Below are positions 33,337-42,900 of a stretch of DNA of 64,000 bases, piece by piece. Below the pieces are notes generated by a model. That model saw nothing but the letters and a program-made list of their open reading frames with translations. It searched no databases and was not told where the DNA came from. Within the stretch, counting starts at the first letter, position 1, and every line of letters starts with the position of its first letter. The position numbers and the translations under genes were made by a program. The DNA is from Oscillospiraceae bacterium (GTDB lineage Bacteria; Bacillota; Clostridia; Saccharofermentanales; Saccharofermentanaceae): contig CACZMA010000005.1 in assembly GCA_902782125.1 (NCBI GenBank), forward strand, positions 62,001-126,000, in the 5' to 3' direction.

Positions 33337-33840
33337 ATGAATGATTTTAGTGATTCAATTTGCATCAAAACGGCTGAAACTGATGAGGAATTGTGCGGAA
33401 GGGGATACGTGCATTGCGCTTCTTGGCAGGAAGCATACAGAGGTATCGTAAGTGACAGATACCTTGATACGATGACCGTAGAGGCTACAACGGCACGTGC
33501 CAGGAATTTCCCGGAAAATACTATTGTAGCTAAGGATAAAGATAGAGTTGTAGGATTTGCAGTATATAGTCCTTCGAGAGATGAAGACCTGCCGGACGCA
33601 GGAGAAGTTGACGCGATCTATGTCCTTTCGGAGTATTACGGCCGGAAAGTAGGATACAGATTGATGAATGAAGCAATTTCCAGGCTTGGCGAATATAATA
33701 CTTTTTTTGTGTGGGTGTTCGAAAAGAATGAGAGAGCTATAAACTTTTATCACAAATACGGTTTTGAATTTGACGGATGCAAAAAGAAATGGACTCTTGG
33801 CACACCGGTTACAATAGTCAGAATGGTAATGAAACTATGA
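33337..33840 (+). CDS. GNAT-family N-acetyltransferase
   Basis: 167 residues from the ATG at 33337 (AGGTAAC upstream). The acetyl-CoA-binding core is DAIYVLSEYYGRKVGYRLMNEA (motif A, residues ~90-112) followed by NERAINFYHKYGFEFDG (motif B). Substrate unknown. Base composition is lower in GC than the flanking operons. The stop overlaps the start of a lipoprotein gene (ATGA). Confidence 0.85.
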   Translation: MNDFSDSICIKTAETDEELCGRGYVHCASWQEAYRGIVSDRYLDTMTVEATTARARNFPENTIVAKDKDRVVGFAVYSPSRDEDLPDAGEVDAIYVLSEYYGRKVGYRLMNEAISRLGEYNTFFVWVFEKNERAINFYHKYGFEFDGCKKKWTLGTPVTIVRMVMKL

Positions 33841-34508
33841 GAATAATGATTATCAAATCTAAGATTATCTCTTTGTTATTGGCATCTGTGCTATTCATAT
33901 TCTCCGGGTGCGCATCAACGAGCAAAGAACATCCTTATGATTCTTCATTTGCCAACGCAAAGGAGTTCGCCGAGTATTGGTGCGGCCCTTGTGAAGAGAT
34001 TGAATCTTATACCGTCACTGCGGGTGATGAAGAAGTCCTCATACACAAATTTACTGATACCGAATTTGGATTCACATATACTGTTGAAGAGAGGTATCAT
34101 GAGTATTCGAATAAGAGTAAGCCGGTTGCATCTTACTATTGCAGAGATTTTGATTATTACTACCTTAAAGAATTCCTCAACAGAACTGACCTGTCACCGG
34201 TGACTGACAAATATGATATAACGATCGAGCAGGATGAGCTGATCGAGACAAAAAATAAAGATATCTACAACATATATTTTAATGGTATCTCGATGTGGAC
34301 AGACAGGTCTCTGACTGATGCAGAGGGCAGCGAAGTAATAGAGTTTGTCTATAACGCTCTCGACAGATTTGACACCCGTGATCACTTCACAAAGGATCCT
34401 AATTGTACTTCTGTAAGCTATGCTCTGTATTGTGCACCCAGAGAGGAAGAAGCTGCGGTAGGAACACCGCACCATATGTTTTCTGGTCGCTACGGCTACA
34501 GGCAATGA
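33837..34508 (+). CDS. Hypothetical lipoprotein
   Basis: 223 residues from the ATG at 33837, which overlaps the GNAT stop. Signal peptide IISLLLASVLFIFSGC gives a clear lipobox with Cys near residue 24. The mature part is acidic and rich in Tyr and Asp; I recognise no family. Low GC and no homologous neighbour suggest a species-specific gene, possibly acquired with the GNAT gene. Confidence 0.7.
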   Translation: MRIMIIKSKIISLLLASVLFIFSGCASTSKEHPYDSSFANAKEFAEYWCGPCEEIESYTVTAGDEEVLIHKFTDTEFGFTYTVEERYHEYSNKSKPVASYYCRDFDYYYLKEFLNRTDLSPVTDKYDITIEQDELIETKNKDIYNIYFNGISMWTDRSLTDAEGSEVIEFVYNALDRFDTRDHFTKDPNCTSVSYALYCAPREEEAAVGTPHHMFSGRYGYRQ

Positions 34509-34591
34509 GAACCCAACCTAACGCTTGCGGCATTATTGAATAATAGAATGGTATATACTGTACATCGAGATATTAGTGAACTAATAATTCT

Positions 34592-35374
34592 ATGAACGAC
34601 AAGAATAACACTGCATCCAAAACTCTTTGCATAATATCAACTGTCGTGTTGGTATTAAGCGTTATCGCAACACCGTTCTTTATCGTAATGTGGGTTCTGT
34701 CATGGTTCGGTGGCAACATAGCCCTGACAGATTCCTTTACGTCCTCCATCTTAGCCGGTGGCTTCGGGTTTTTTATAAGCCTTATCCTTGCCATCATCGC
34801 GAAAAGCATCAACACCAAGAGCATATATGCGACTGTGTGCATTATACTCTCTGCTATACCTATAATTATAACGATAGTACTGGCCGTAATTCTTTCTTCT
34901 TATGTGAGAAAAGTTCAGAATGAGATTAATCAGATAGAGCGAGCACAGGTTGTTGAGAATTATACCGGTGAGTGGGAAGACGAAGTACAATCGTGCCTCG
35001 ACAGGCATCAATTCAATATCGCTGATATCAACTTCGATTACGTAAGTGATGAAGCCGGTAATGACCTGGTGCTCCTGATCTATATCTCAAGAGATGCTCA
35101 GCAAACTGAACTCGATAAGATAAATGATTTTTTGCATGAGATAAGAGATCTGTGTTTCGCTTATGAGAAAACAGTTCAGGTCATCCCCTGCTACTTTGAT
35201 CCCGATGATGAGGATCTGGATTATACGACATACTTCTGGCTCACGGGCGACGAAGATGACATCCTCATAGACATAGATATGAACAGACCGACATCTTCCG
35301 TATACTCCTGGTACAGACCGGAGAATCTCCCTGATAGAGCTGACGATTGTAATGTATTATTAGTGGTATATTAG
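34592..35374 (+). CDS. Hypothetical membrane protein with acidic C-terminal domain
   Basis: 260 residues, no recognised family. Three or four TM helices in the first ~110 residues (IISTVVLVLSVIATPFFIVMW, FGFFISLILAIIAK, IILSAIPIIITIVLAVIL), a short coiled stretch, then a ~140-residue soluble domain rich in Asp, Glu and Tyr. No good ribosome site is visible. Closes the low-GC cassette and is followed by a strong terminator. Confidence 0.65.
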   Translation: MNDKNNTASKTLCIISTVVLVLSVIATPFFIVMWVLSWFGGNIALTDSFTSSILAGGFGFFISLILAIIAKSINTKSIYATVCIILSAIPIIITIVLAVILSSYVRKVQNEINQIERAQVVENYTGEWEDEVQSCLDRHQFNIADINFDYVSDEAGNDLVLLIYISRDAQQTELDKINDFLHEIRDLCFAYEKTVQVIPCYFDPDDEDLDYTTYFWLTGDEDDILIDIDMNRPTSSVYSWYRPENLPDRADDCNVLLVVY

Positions 35375-35383
35375 ATTTCATCG

Positions 35384-35412
35384 AGAGAAGGGCATCGTCC
35401 CTTCTCTTTTTA
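35384..35412 (+). terminator. Terminator after the membrane protein gene
   Basis: Perfect 9-bp stem AGAGAAGGG/CCCTTCTCT with 6-nt loop, followed by a run of T to 35412. Confidence 0.92.
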
Positions 35413-35433
35413 GCTGGCTAAATCCAAACAAAA

Positions 35434-35459
35434 AACGGTTAGGTGTTAACCTAACCGTT
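35434..35459 (-). terminator. Terminator downstream of tRNA-Ser
   Basis: Perfect 11-bp stem AACGGTTAGGT/ACCTAACCGTT with a 4-nt loop. On the minus strand it is followed by TTTTTT, and it lies about 120 bases after the tRNA 3' end. Confidence 0.8.
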
Positions 35460-35582
35460 CATAAGTGGGCGTATCTGATTGCTAATTTTGTCGTACTAGT
35501 GTAGTACTAACCCGTTGGGCGGGAAATCGGAAACCACGAAACCCCTGTAAATACTGACTTTTCACGACGCCCGTTAAAAATT

Positions 35583-35673
35583 TGGCGGAGACGGTGGGAT
35601 TCGAACCCACGTGCCGGTAACCCGGCAAACGCATTTCGAGTGCGCCCCGTTATGACCACTTCGATACGTCTCC
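35583..35673 (-). tRNA. tRNA-Ser (anticodon CGA)
   Basis: 91 nt including an encoded CCA. Acceptor arm GGAGACG/CGTCTCC with discriminator G, anticodon stem GCGCA/TGCGT with loop CTCGAAA giving anticodon CGA (reads UCG), long variable arm TTGCCGGG/CCGGCA typical of serine tRNA, and T arm GTGGG-TTCGAAT-CCCAC. Its 3' end faces the low-GC cassette at 33.3-35.4 kb. Confidence 0.96.
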
Positions 35674-35769
35674 ATAGCGGTAATATTATAGCAACTTTTG
35701 GTGTTAAGGCAATCTCTATATTATAGAGTTACGGTTTTATTTTAGCTGTCTTTGCGTTATCCTCTTTGC

Positions 35770-37554
35770 ATGGAAACCAGATGGAACAAGTACTATCCCG
35801 AATGGACAGGAGATGCTTATGCAAAGCCTGCCGGCACGATGTATTCGCGCCTTGCGGCCGTTTGTAAGGAGCAGCCTTACCGCACCGCATACGAGTACTA
35901 TTCCCTGAAGGTTACATATTCCGATATGCTCAGTCAGGTAGATACCGCTGCAGTTATGTGGCAGAAGCTGGGTGTCAGACCGGGCGACGGCGTCTGCCTC
36001 TGCATGGGCGGCTGCCCCGATCTTGTTGTCTCGATATATGCTTTAGATAAACTGGGGGCGGTAGTGTCGCTCCTGGTCCCGGATTTTACGGACGAGGAAT
36101 TCGCGGAATTCTGCACGGGCGTCGGCGCCAAATATGCGCTGATGTCCTTCAACCAGTACCGCAACTGGTCGGGAGTGATCAAGGATACGGGTATCTGTAA
36201 GGTCCTGATCGGCAGGTACCGCGACTTCCTTCCTGCGGGGATCTCTTTCAAATACCGCATGAGCGGGATAGCTGAGTATGACCGCGTTTGCGAGCTCAAT
36301 GCCGATGCTCCTTCCGTGCTGTGGAAGACGGAGTTCGAAGCGGCCGGCGAATCGATGCCTGTTGATGGAACAGGAGACAAGTCTTCTCAGGAAGCGGATG
36401 GTCAGATATCGGTCAGATTCGTCTCGACCCTGCGTGACCGTGATGTCGTGGCGATAGAATCAGATGACAGGGCGATCAATACCGCCTCGGATATCTCTTC
36501 GATCATCTTCAGCCGCTGCGAGAAGAAGAAAGGCGCGCCTCTCAGGGTGCTGTGCCTCAACGAATACTGTTATGTTTACGGCTTCCTGATGGGGATACAT
36601 AATGTCCTTCTGTCGGGACAGACTCTGCTTATCTATACCTGGTTCGAGAGCAATAACATAATGCCGCCGATCCGTCTGTACAAACCGGACACACTGGTCG
36701 CTTTCTCGGGAACACTGGCGAGGCTCAATGCTTCTTCCGGCTCTGTTCAGGCTCTGAAGAATGCCAGATTCCTCTTCAGTGCCGGGGTTCCGCTCACACT
36801 GGCCCAGAAGGCGGGCATCGTGGACCGTATGGCTTATCTCGGGGTCAAGCCTGAGATACATTCGTTCTACGGCAACTCGGAGCTTTTCGAATTCCTGTAC
36901 TGTATGCCTGAGTTGGACGGTGAGAGTGCGGTCGGAATACCCTTGCCCGATGTTCTGGTCAAGATCGTCGACAGGGCGGCGTTCCTCGATATGCCTGCCG
37001 GCAGGGAAGGGGAGTTCGCGGTTCACTCACCTGCAATGTGCACATCGTTCCTGATGCGCGACGGTACGCACTACAGCCCTTTCCGTAAGCTGTCCGACGG
37101 AAGATCCTGGCTTCTCACGGAAGACATCGGCATCGAGAACGAAGGCGGCGTGTTCTTCCGCTACGGCAGCGTCCGCGGCGGCTTCAAGATCAAGAGCGCC
37201 ACGGTCTATCCGTCCAAGGTCGAGAAGGTGATAGAACTCGTTGCCGGCGTAAAGGCTGTCGCGTGTGTTGTTACGGATACCGTCGAAGGTCCGGTGCTCA
37301 CGGCTGCTGTCGTGCCGGAAGAGGATTATTTCTACGACAACGATGCCATGCAGAAGCTCGAAGAGAGGATCAACGACGAGTGCAGCTCCATGCTCGCCGA
37401 GCCCATGCGCCCTGCTGATATCTGCTTCTTTGCAGCCATTCCCAAGTCTTCGAACGGCAGGTTCGACTATGCGGAACTGGGCAAGCGCGTGACTGAGATC
37501 CATGCGCAGATGGAAGACATTGACGAGGCGGACATCGAGGCGGATATAGAATAA
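35770..37554 (+). CDS. Degenerate adenylate-forming enzyme (acyl-CoA synthetase/NRPS A-domain superfamily)
   Basis: 594 residues from the ATG at 35770; no ribosome site is evident. The fold is recognisable: N-terminal YSDMLSQVDTAAVMWQKLGVRPGD, FYGNSELF (motif A5, usually YGxTE) near residue 370, LLTEDIG (A7, usually TGD) near 455. Key parts are missing or altered. The Ser/Thr/Gly-rich phosphate loop (A3, TSGTTGxPKG) is not found between residues 200 and 260, and the catalytic Lys of the last motif is replaced in PKSSNGRFDY. Activity as a normal ligase is therefore doubtful. It stands alone between tRNA-Ser and a DUF885 gene. Confidence 0.78.
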   Translation: METRWNKYYPEWTGDAYAKPAGTMYSRLAAVCKEQPYRTAYEYYSLKVTYSDMLSQVDTAAVMWQKLGVRPGDGVCLCMGGCPDLVVSIYALDKLGAVVSLLVPDFTDEEFAEFCTGVGAKYALMSFNQYRNWSGVIKDTGICKVLIGRYRDFLPAGISFKYRMSGIAEYDRVCELNADAPSVLWKTEFEAAGESMPVDGTGDKSSQEADGQISVRFVSTLRDRDVVAIESDDRAINTASDISSIIFSRCEKKKGAPLRVLCLNEYCYVYGFLMGIHNVLLSGQTLLIYTWFESNNIMPPIRLYKPDTLVAFSGTLARLNASSGSVQALKNARFLFSAGVPLTLAQKAGIVDRMAYLGVKPEIHSFYGNSELFEFLYCMPELDGESAVGIPLPDVLVKIVDRAAFLDMPAGREGEFAVHSPAMCTSFLMRDGTHYSPFRKLSDGRSWLLTEDIGIENEGGVFFRYGSVRGGFKIKSATVYPSKVEKVIELVAGVKAVACVVTDTVEGPVLTAAVVPEEDYFYDNDAMQKLEERINDECSSMLAEPMRPADICFFAAIPKSSNGRFDYAELGKRVTEIHAQMEDIDEADIEADIE

Positions 37555-37568
37555 TTCATCCCCATGTG

Positions 37569-37597
37569 TTGACATAGTAGCAATAGTGTACTATCAT
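37569..37597 (+). promoter_or_regulatory. Promoter upstream of the DUF885 lipoprotein gene
   Basis: TTGACA at 37569-37574, 17 bases, TATCAT at 37592-37597. A second candidate, an extended -10 element TGCTATAAT, lies at 37656-37664, nearer the gene. Confidence 0.65.
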
Positions 37598-37726
37598 ACA
37601 ACAGTAAGTATCACCATAAGACTAAGTGTACGCAGATGAGAGTGCACTTGGGAAATGCTATAATGCTATGGTCATTCTTATGGATGACCGTTCAGAAAGC
37701 GTTTAATTTATAAGGGGGATTTATAA

Positions 37727-39763
37727 ATGAAAGACTTTACAAAACGTTTGACGGCCGCAGTGCTCGTCTTATCGGTCTGTGCGTCATTCGCCGGTTGTAA
37801 TCTTGCTTCGCTCCTCGGTTCGGGTTCGAAGAAAGATAAGGACAAGGATGACGATGACGAAGGCGGCAGCTGGTTCAAGACAGAAGCAAGCGAGCCTGCA
37901 GCATCGGATCCCGATGTTACCGACCCTGTACAGACAGACCCTGTCGTGTATGTTCCCGGTGAATACATCGAGACTTCCGATGAGCTGACTTATGCTGACA
38001 CTGTTGCAACATACGATGAGCTTCACCCTGCTAAGGCTCCCGGAAACGTAACCGGTCAGGACGCCGTTGATCTCCTTAACGAGATCGAAGCAGATGCCAT
38101 CAAGCACAGCATCACATGCTATGCGGATGCGGTCATCGTATTCGAGAATCCTGAGAACTACGGCCTCGTATTCGACGAAGTAACCTGGGGCGATGCCATT
38201 ACTGATATCGATGATTATCCTACTGAGAAGGCTTATTATGACGAGCAGCTCGAGAAGCTCTATTCCATTGACTACGAGTCTCTTGGTACTGACGACAGGC
38301 TCTTCTACGACAAGATCGTATATGACTACGAGAACTATTCTTACGCATACAGCTATACTTCATTTGAGTATTACACGATGTGCTTCAATCCTCTCGTAGG
38401 ACCTCAGGCTGACCTGTTCTTCGTGCTCGACGTATTCTCCTTTGAGACTGTCGAAGATGCAGAGAACTACATCAAGCTCCTCGAGGATATCGACAGATAC
38501 TACGAGCAGATGATCAGCTATGAGGAAGAGCGTGCTTCATACGGCTTCATCTCATCACCCACAAGCTATGAGACCGCTGCAGAGAGCTTCGACAACCTCG
38601 TAAAGCAGACAGATGACTGCTTCCTCTATGACACATTCGAGGAGAGACTCGATAACATCGACGGCCTGTCCGATGCTGACCGCGAGAGACTCATCCAGGA
38701 GAACGAAGATGCAATGAAGAACGTAGTTTTCCCCAAGATGCAGGACTGCGCAGACCGTCTGAGAGCTCTTGAGGAACTGAACGGACAGGATGCAGGACTC
38801 TGCATGTACAGAGGCGGAGATGCTTACTATTCATGGCTCTGCATGGTACAGTCCAACAGCAGCATGTCTGTAGAAGAATCAATGGCACTCTGCCAGGAAG
38901 AAGTGGATGCGATGACCGCTGATCTTCTTGCCGTAGTAGGTTCCGGAAGCTATGACTGGTACTCCGAGTACGTTGATCACGATTACTCCAAGGGCGATGT
39001 CTTCGATAACCTCGACTATCTGTATGACTGTGTTGCAGATGACTATCCTGCGATCCCTGCTCATGAGTACTATCTGATGGAAGTTCCTGAAGTATTCGAA
39101 GATGACTTCAGCCCTGCGGCTTACCTCGGCTATCACCTCGATAACTACGACTCCAACATGCTCATCATCAACAACGGCAGCACGAGCACCGACGTTGGTA
39201 TCACATTCGCTCACGAGGGTTATCCGGGACACATGTTCCAGTCCCTGTACACAAGATCTGCCACATCACATCCTTACATGTACCTCGCTGATTCCGTAGG
39301 TTATGCGGAAGGATGGGCAGTATATTCCGAGACATATGCGATGCTGAACTACTTCGCTGAAGATCCTGATTCTGACGGCGTAAAGTTCATCTACATCGAA
39401 GATGTTTCCAACGTTATGGTAACCGCTGCTCTTGATTACGGCATTCACGTTGAAGGCTGGACCATCGATGACTGCGTTGACTACTTCAACACATCGATGG
39501 GCGACCTCTACGGAGTAACGGCAGATTCGCTCAGCGATTACTACACGCTGCTCGTAACGACACCCTGCTATTCAGTTAAGTACGGCATGGGCTTCATCCA
39601 TACAAAGCAGATCATGGAGAGAGCTCACGAGAACTTCCCGAATGCTACGGACCTCGAGATCCACACGGCATATCTGAACTGCCTTACGACAAACTATGAG
39701 GAGCTCGAAGAGAACCTCACAGCTATGCTCAGCGGCGAGATGGAACCGCCTCAGGGCAACTGA
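37727..39763 (+). CDS. DUF885-family metallopeptidase lipoprotein
   Basis: 678 residues with AAGGGGG upstream. Signal peptide with lipobox (SFAGC, Cys near residue 24), a charged Lys/Asp linker (~32-70), then the DUF885 domain. The zinc motif HEGYPGH (HExxH form, near residue 500) and a downstream acidic segment (GYAEGWAVYSE) give metal ligands. It should be a cell-surface peptidase; family members cleave oligopeptides or serve unknown roles. Codon use is strongly biased, suggesting good expression. It is a single-gene unit. Confidence 0.9.
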   Translation: MKDFTKRLTAAVLVLSVCASFAGCNLASLLGSGSKKDKDKDDDDEGGSWFKTEASEPAASDPDVTDPVQTDPVVYVPGEYIETSDELTYADTVATYDELHPAKAPGNVTGQDAVDLLNEIEADAIKHSITCYADAVIVFENPENYGLVFDEVTWGDAITDIDDYPTEKAYYDEQLEKLYSIDYESLGTDDRLFYDKIVYDYENYSYAYSYTSFEYYTMCFNPLVGPQADLFFVLDVFSFETVEDAENYIKLLEDIDRYYEQMISYEEERASYGFISSPTSYETAAESFDNLVKQTDDCFLYDTFEERLDNIDGLSDADRERLIQENEDAMKNVVFPKMQDCADRLRALEELNGQDAGLCMYRGGDAYYSWLCMVQSNSSMSVEESMALCQEEVDAMTADLLAVVGSGSYDWYSEYVDHDYSKGDVFDNLDYLYDCVADDYPAIPAHEYYLMEVPEVFEDDFSPAAYLGYHLDNYDSNMLIINNGSTSTDVGITFAHEGYPGHMFQSLYTRSATSHPYMYLADSVGYAEGWAVYSETYAMLNYFAEDPDSDGVKFIYIEDVSNVMVTAALDYGIHVEGWTIDDCVDYFNTSMGDLYGVTADSLSDYYTLLVTTPCYSVKYGMGFIHTKQIMERAHENFPNATDLEIHTAYLNCLTTNYEELEENLTAMLSGEMEPPQGN

Positions 39764-39794
39764 TATCCGCCACCGCGAAAACGATCACACACAA

Positions 39795-39824
39795 GGGGCT
39801 GTCCCGTTCGGGACGGCCTCTTTT
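39795..39824 (+). terminator. Terminator after the DUF885 gene
   Basis: Stem GGGGCTGTCCCG/CGGGACGGCCTC (12 pairs, two G-T) followed by TTTT. Confidence 0.9.
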
Positions 39825-39924
39825 CCGTTAATGTGACAGTCCGATTAAAAAATAATAAAAGACTTTGTGAATCTTATGGTTATGTTATAATCATTCTGAA
39901 TAATTATTTGGAGGAACTATCCGG

Positions 39925-42900
39925 ATGGCAACGTTAACACGGCTGGCCAGTACGCTGACGGCAAGATATTTCCCGTCGCAGACGCTGACTGATGCTTTCT
40001 ATATGGACGGCAGATTGTGCGGCAAGCGCGAGACCCGTTCTGCCGACATAACGATGGATAAGGATGCAAAGGGATTTTTCTTCTCTATCTTCACACATCC
40101 CGCGATCCAGGGCTTCGAGCCGGGCGACATGCCCCCGTTCGAACCTCAGCTCCGTGCTCTTTGCAACGACGTTAAGGTCGGCAACAAGGACATCGATTCA
40201 CTCATTGAGAAGTTCCTGTCAACTGCAGTAGGCGTTGCAGGCAATATGAAGCTCTCCGATACTGAGACAAGGAATCCCTATTTCTCAGGTGTTATAGTCA
40301 AAGACGCTGAGGCTTTTGCCGTTACTATCGGCAGCGGCCTCGCTTTTCTTTACAGGGATGACACTCTGTTCCCGCTCACTGATGCGGGCATCCCTATGGA
40401 ACCCATTGATGCATACGGCAACAGGGTAGGCGACTTCCAGTATTACTGCTCGTCCAAGACAGCCAATGCACTCTGGTCCAATTTCTTCACGCTCACACCC
40501 GATGACTGCATCATCCTCTGCAACAAGGCGGTCTACGATTCTCTCGGACAGAGAGAGCTCTTAAGGATCCTCACGGATGCCGAAGACCAGTGCGATGCGG
40601 CAGGTACGATCATAACTCAGGCTTCCGCCAGGATGCCCAACACACCCATGCAGTTCTCCATCTCCTTCGTTGAAGGCGTTACCAAGCAGGAGAAGAGAGG
40701 TCTGTTCGGCTTCAAGAAGAAGGACAAAGATCCTGAGGAAGAAGAGATGATCCAGTCGACCGTTGACGGCGGCCTCGTAGGCAAGGCAGCTGAAGCATCG
40801 GCATCGGCGGGATTCGTGAATTTTGCAACAGATACTGCGGCAGCGGCAGCAGGAACGGCAGCAGCGGCAGGCGCGGCAGGAGCAGCAGGTGCTGCGGCAG
40901 CGCAGGGCGCAGGCGGCGTTATGTTCGGTGATGCTGCAGCGGCAGCAGCTTCGGCAGCTGCAACGGCCCCCGAAGCACCCAAGGTCGATTTCCCCGAGAC
41001 GCAGGAGACTGCAGAGGAGATATCAGCCGAGGAAGTCATGAAGAACATCTTCGGAGAGATGAAGGCATCTTCCGCACAGGATGCAGAGACCGCGAAGGCG
41101 GCAGCTGATCTCGCATCACAGCCAGCCCCCGAAGCAGTGATCTCAGCTGAGTCTTCTCCGTTCGTGGCGAGCGTTGAACCTGAAGCTCCTGTGGCAGCAC
41201 CTGCTCCGGCAGCGGAAGAGCCTGTCAAGATGGAGACGGTATCCCAGACGGCATTCGTACCCGATGAGGATGAGAACTCTCCCACGAAGCCTGTCGAAGA
41301 TCTCAATTCGCTCTTCTTCGCTAAGGGATCCGACAGCATACTCGCCAAGGCTCTTCAGGATCAGCAGGATAAGTTCGATGCCACAGAGACAAAGCCCGAA
41401 GAACTCAAGGAAGAACCTCAGGAGCCGGTTGTAACGGCTGAGCCTCTTAAGGCACCTGAAGTCGTTAATAAGGCAGAAGAGATCGTTTTCGCGCCCGGTA
41501 CCATTGCAGGCGAGCCTGAGGCAGAGGCCGCAGCTCCCGCCATGACCGAGCCCTTCGATCCTTACGGCAAGGCAAGTTCGGAAGAACTCCTCGATACCCC
41601 GCCGCTCGTTTTCGGTGACGATGCTAATGCACCCAAGCCCGAGCAGGCACCTTCCGAGGAAGTATCCGACATCCCGCTCCCGGACTTCAAGCTCGAAGAG
41701 GAGAAGCCCGAGATCAAGGAAGAGGACAAGCTTAACGTCGACTTCCCGAAGGAATCTGAGCCCGCGGCAGCACCTGCAGAAGAAGCGCCCGCTGAAGCGC
41801 AGCCTGTAAGTGAAGCCGAGCAGCCGTTCGTTCTGCCCTTCGGTAATGCAGTTGAGACGATCAATGATGTTCCGGCGTCAGACGATATCCCGGACATGCC
41901 TGTCTACGACGGCGGCAACTTCGATACACCGGAGAATGCGATCAATTCCGAAGAGCTTGCGGGCACTCAGGCTCCGGATGCGTATGCTTACGGTGACTAC
42001 AACAACCAGACGATCAGCGAACAGGAACAGACACCTCCTTACCAGCCTTACGGCACGGAGGCGTTCCCTCAGCAGGATCAGCAGATATATGGGGCATATA
42101 ACACACAGGGAGGCGCATCAATGGATGAGAATAACGGTTTCGTCGATTTCGGCAACGGAGACAACGGTCAGAATCAGTTCGTAGACCCCGAGTCTTCGTA
42201 CACACCACTTCAGCCTGAAGAAGGCGCTGCAGAGTTCACGAGCTATCAGGAGCAGGCATACACACCCGAACCTGAACAGGCATCCGCTTCTTCGTCATCC
42301 GGACTTGATGAGGAATGGTTCAACAATATCCTGGGAGTTGACGATTCGGCTCCTTACACCGGCCAGGAAGGCGCAGCAGATGCATACGGCTACGCTGCAT
42401 CCGAGGGCGGTGCGGACGGCATCCCGAGCGCTCAGCAGCAGGCACAGTATACAAATCCCGGACAGTCTTCTTACAGACCTTCAGGCGAAGGCCCGAGCAA
42501 TGCGGGAAGACCCGGTGCACCGAAGACTGCTTCGGGCGCAGGCAGAGGCGGCAACGGCGGCGGAAGGAAGTTCAAGATGACCCGCAACGGATACATCTTC
42601 TTCGGTTTCTGCGGCGTGTTCCTCGTATGCGTTATCATAATGATCGTCCTTATCGCCAAGGGCTGCAGCAAGGCTAACGTCGAGGAGACAGAGCCTTCCG
42701 TAACGAGCCCGCTGGCTTCCGAGGTCGAGGTAACGCTTCCTACCGCAGCACCTACGACTCCTGCGGCAGATGCACCTATCGGATACTTCGTATTCTCCGA
42801 TTACATCGGCTACAGAACATGGTGGGATGTATTCCACTATGTATACGGCATCGATATCGAGGACAGCACTGATGCAAGGATCGCGATGATCCTGACATAT

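Noticed and set aside
37569..37580. TTGACATAGTAG before the DUF885 gene, identical to the core of the ACCTA-N9-TAGGT operators
   Set aside because: The left arm ACCTA and the final GGT are missing, so only the -35 box and a few neighbouring bases match; probably a promoter coincidence.
40617..41348. 243-residue minus-strand frame inside the Ala/Pro-rich linker of the PP2C-like/LysM gene
   Set aside because: A shadow of GCx-rich codons; no ribosome site and low-complexity Ser/Ala sequence.
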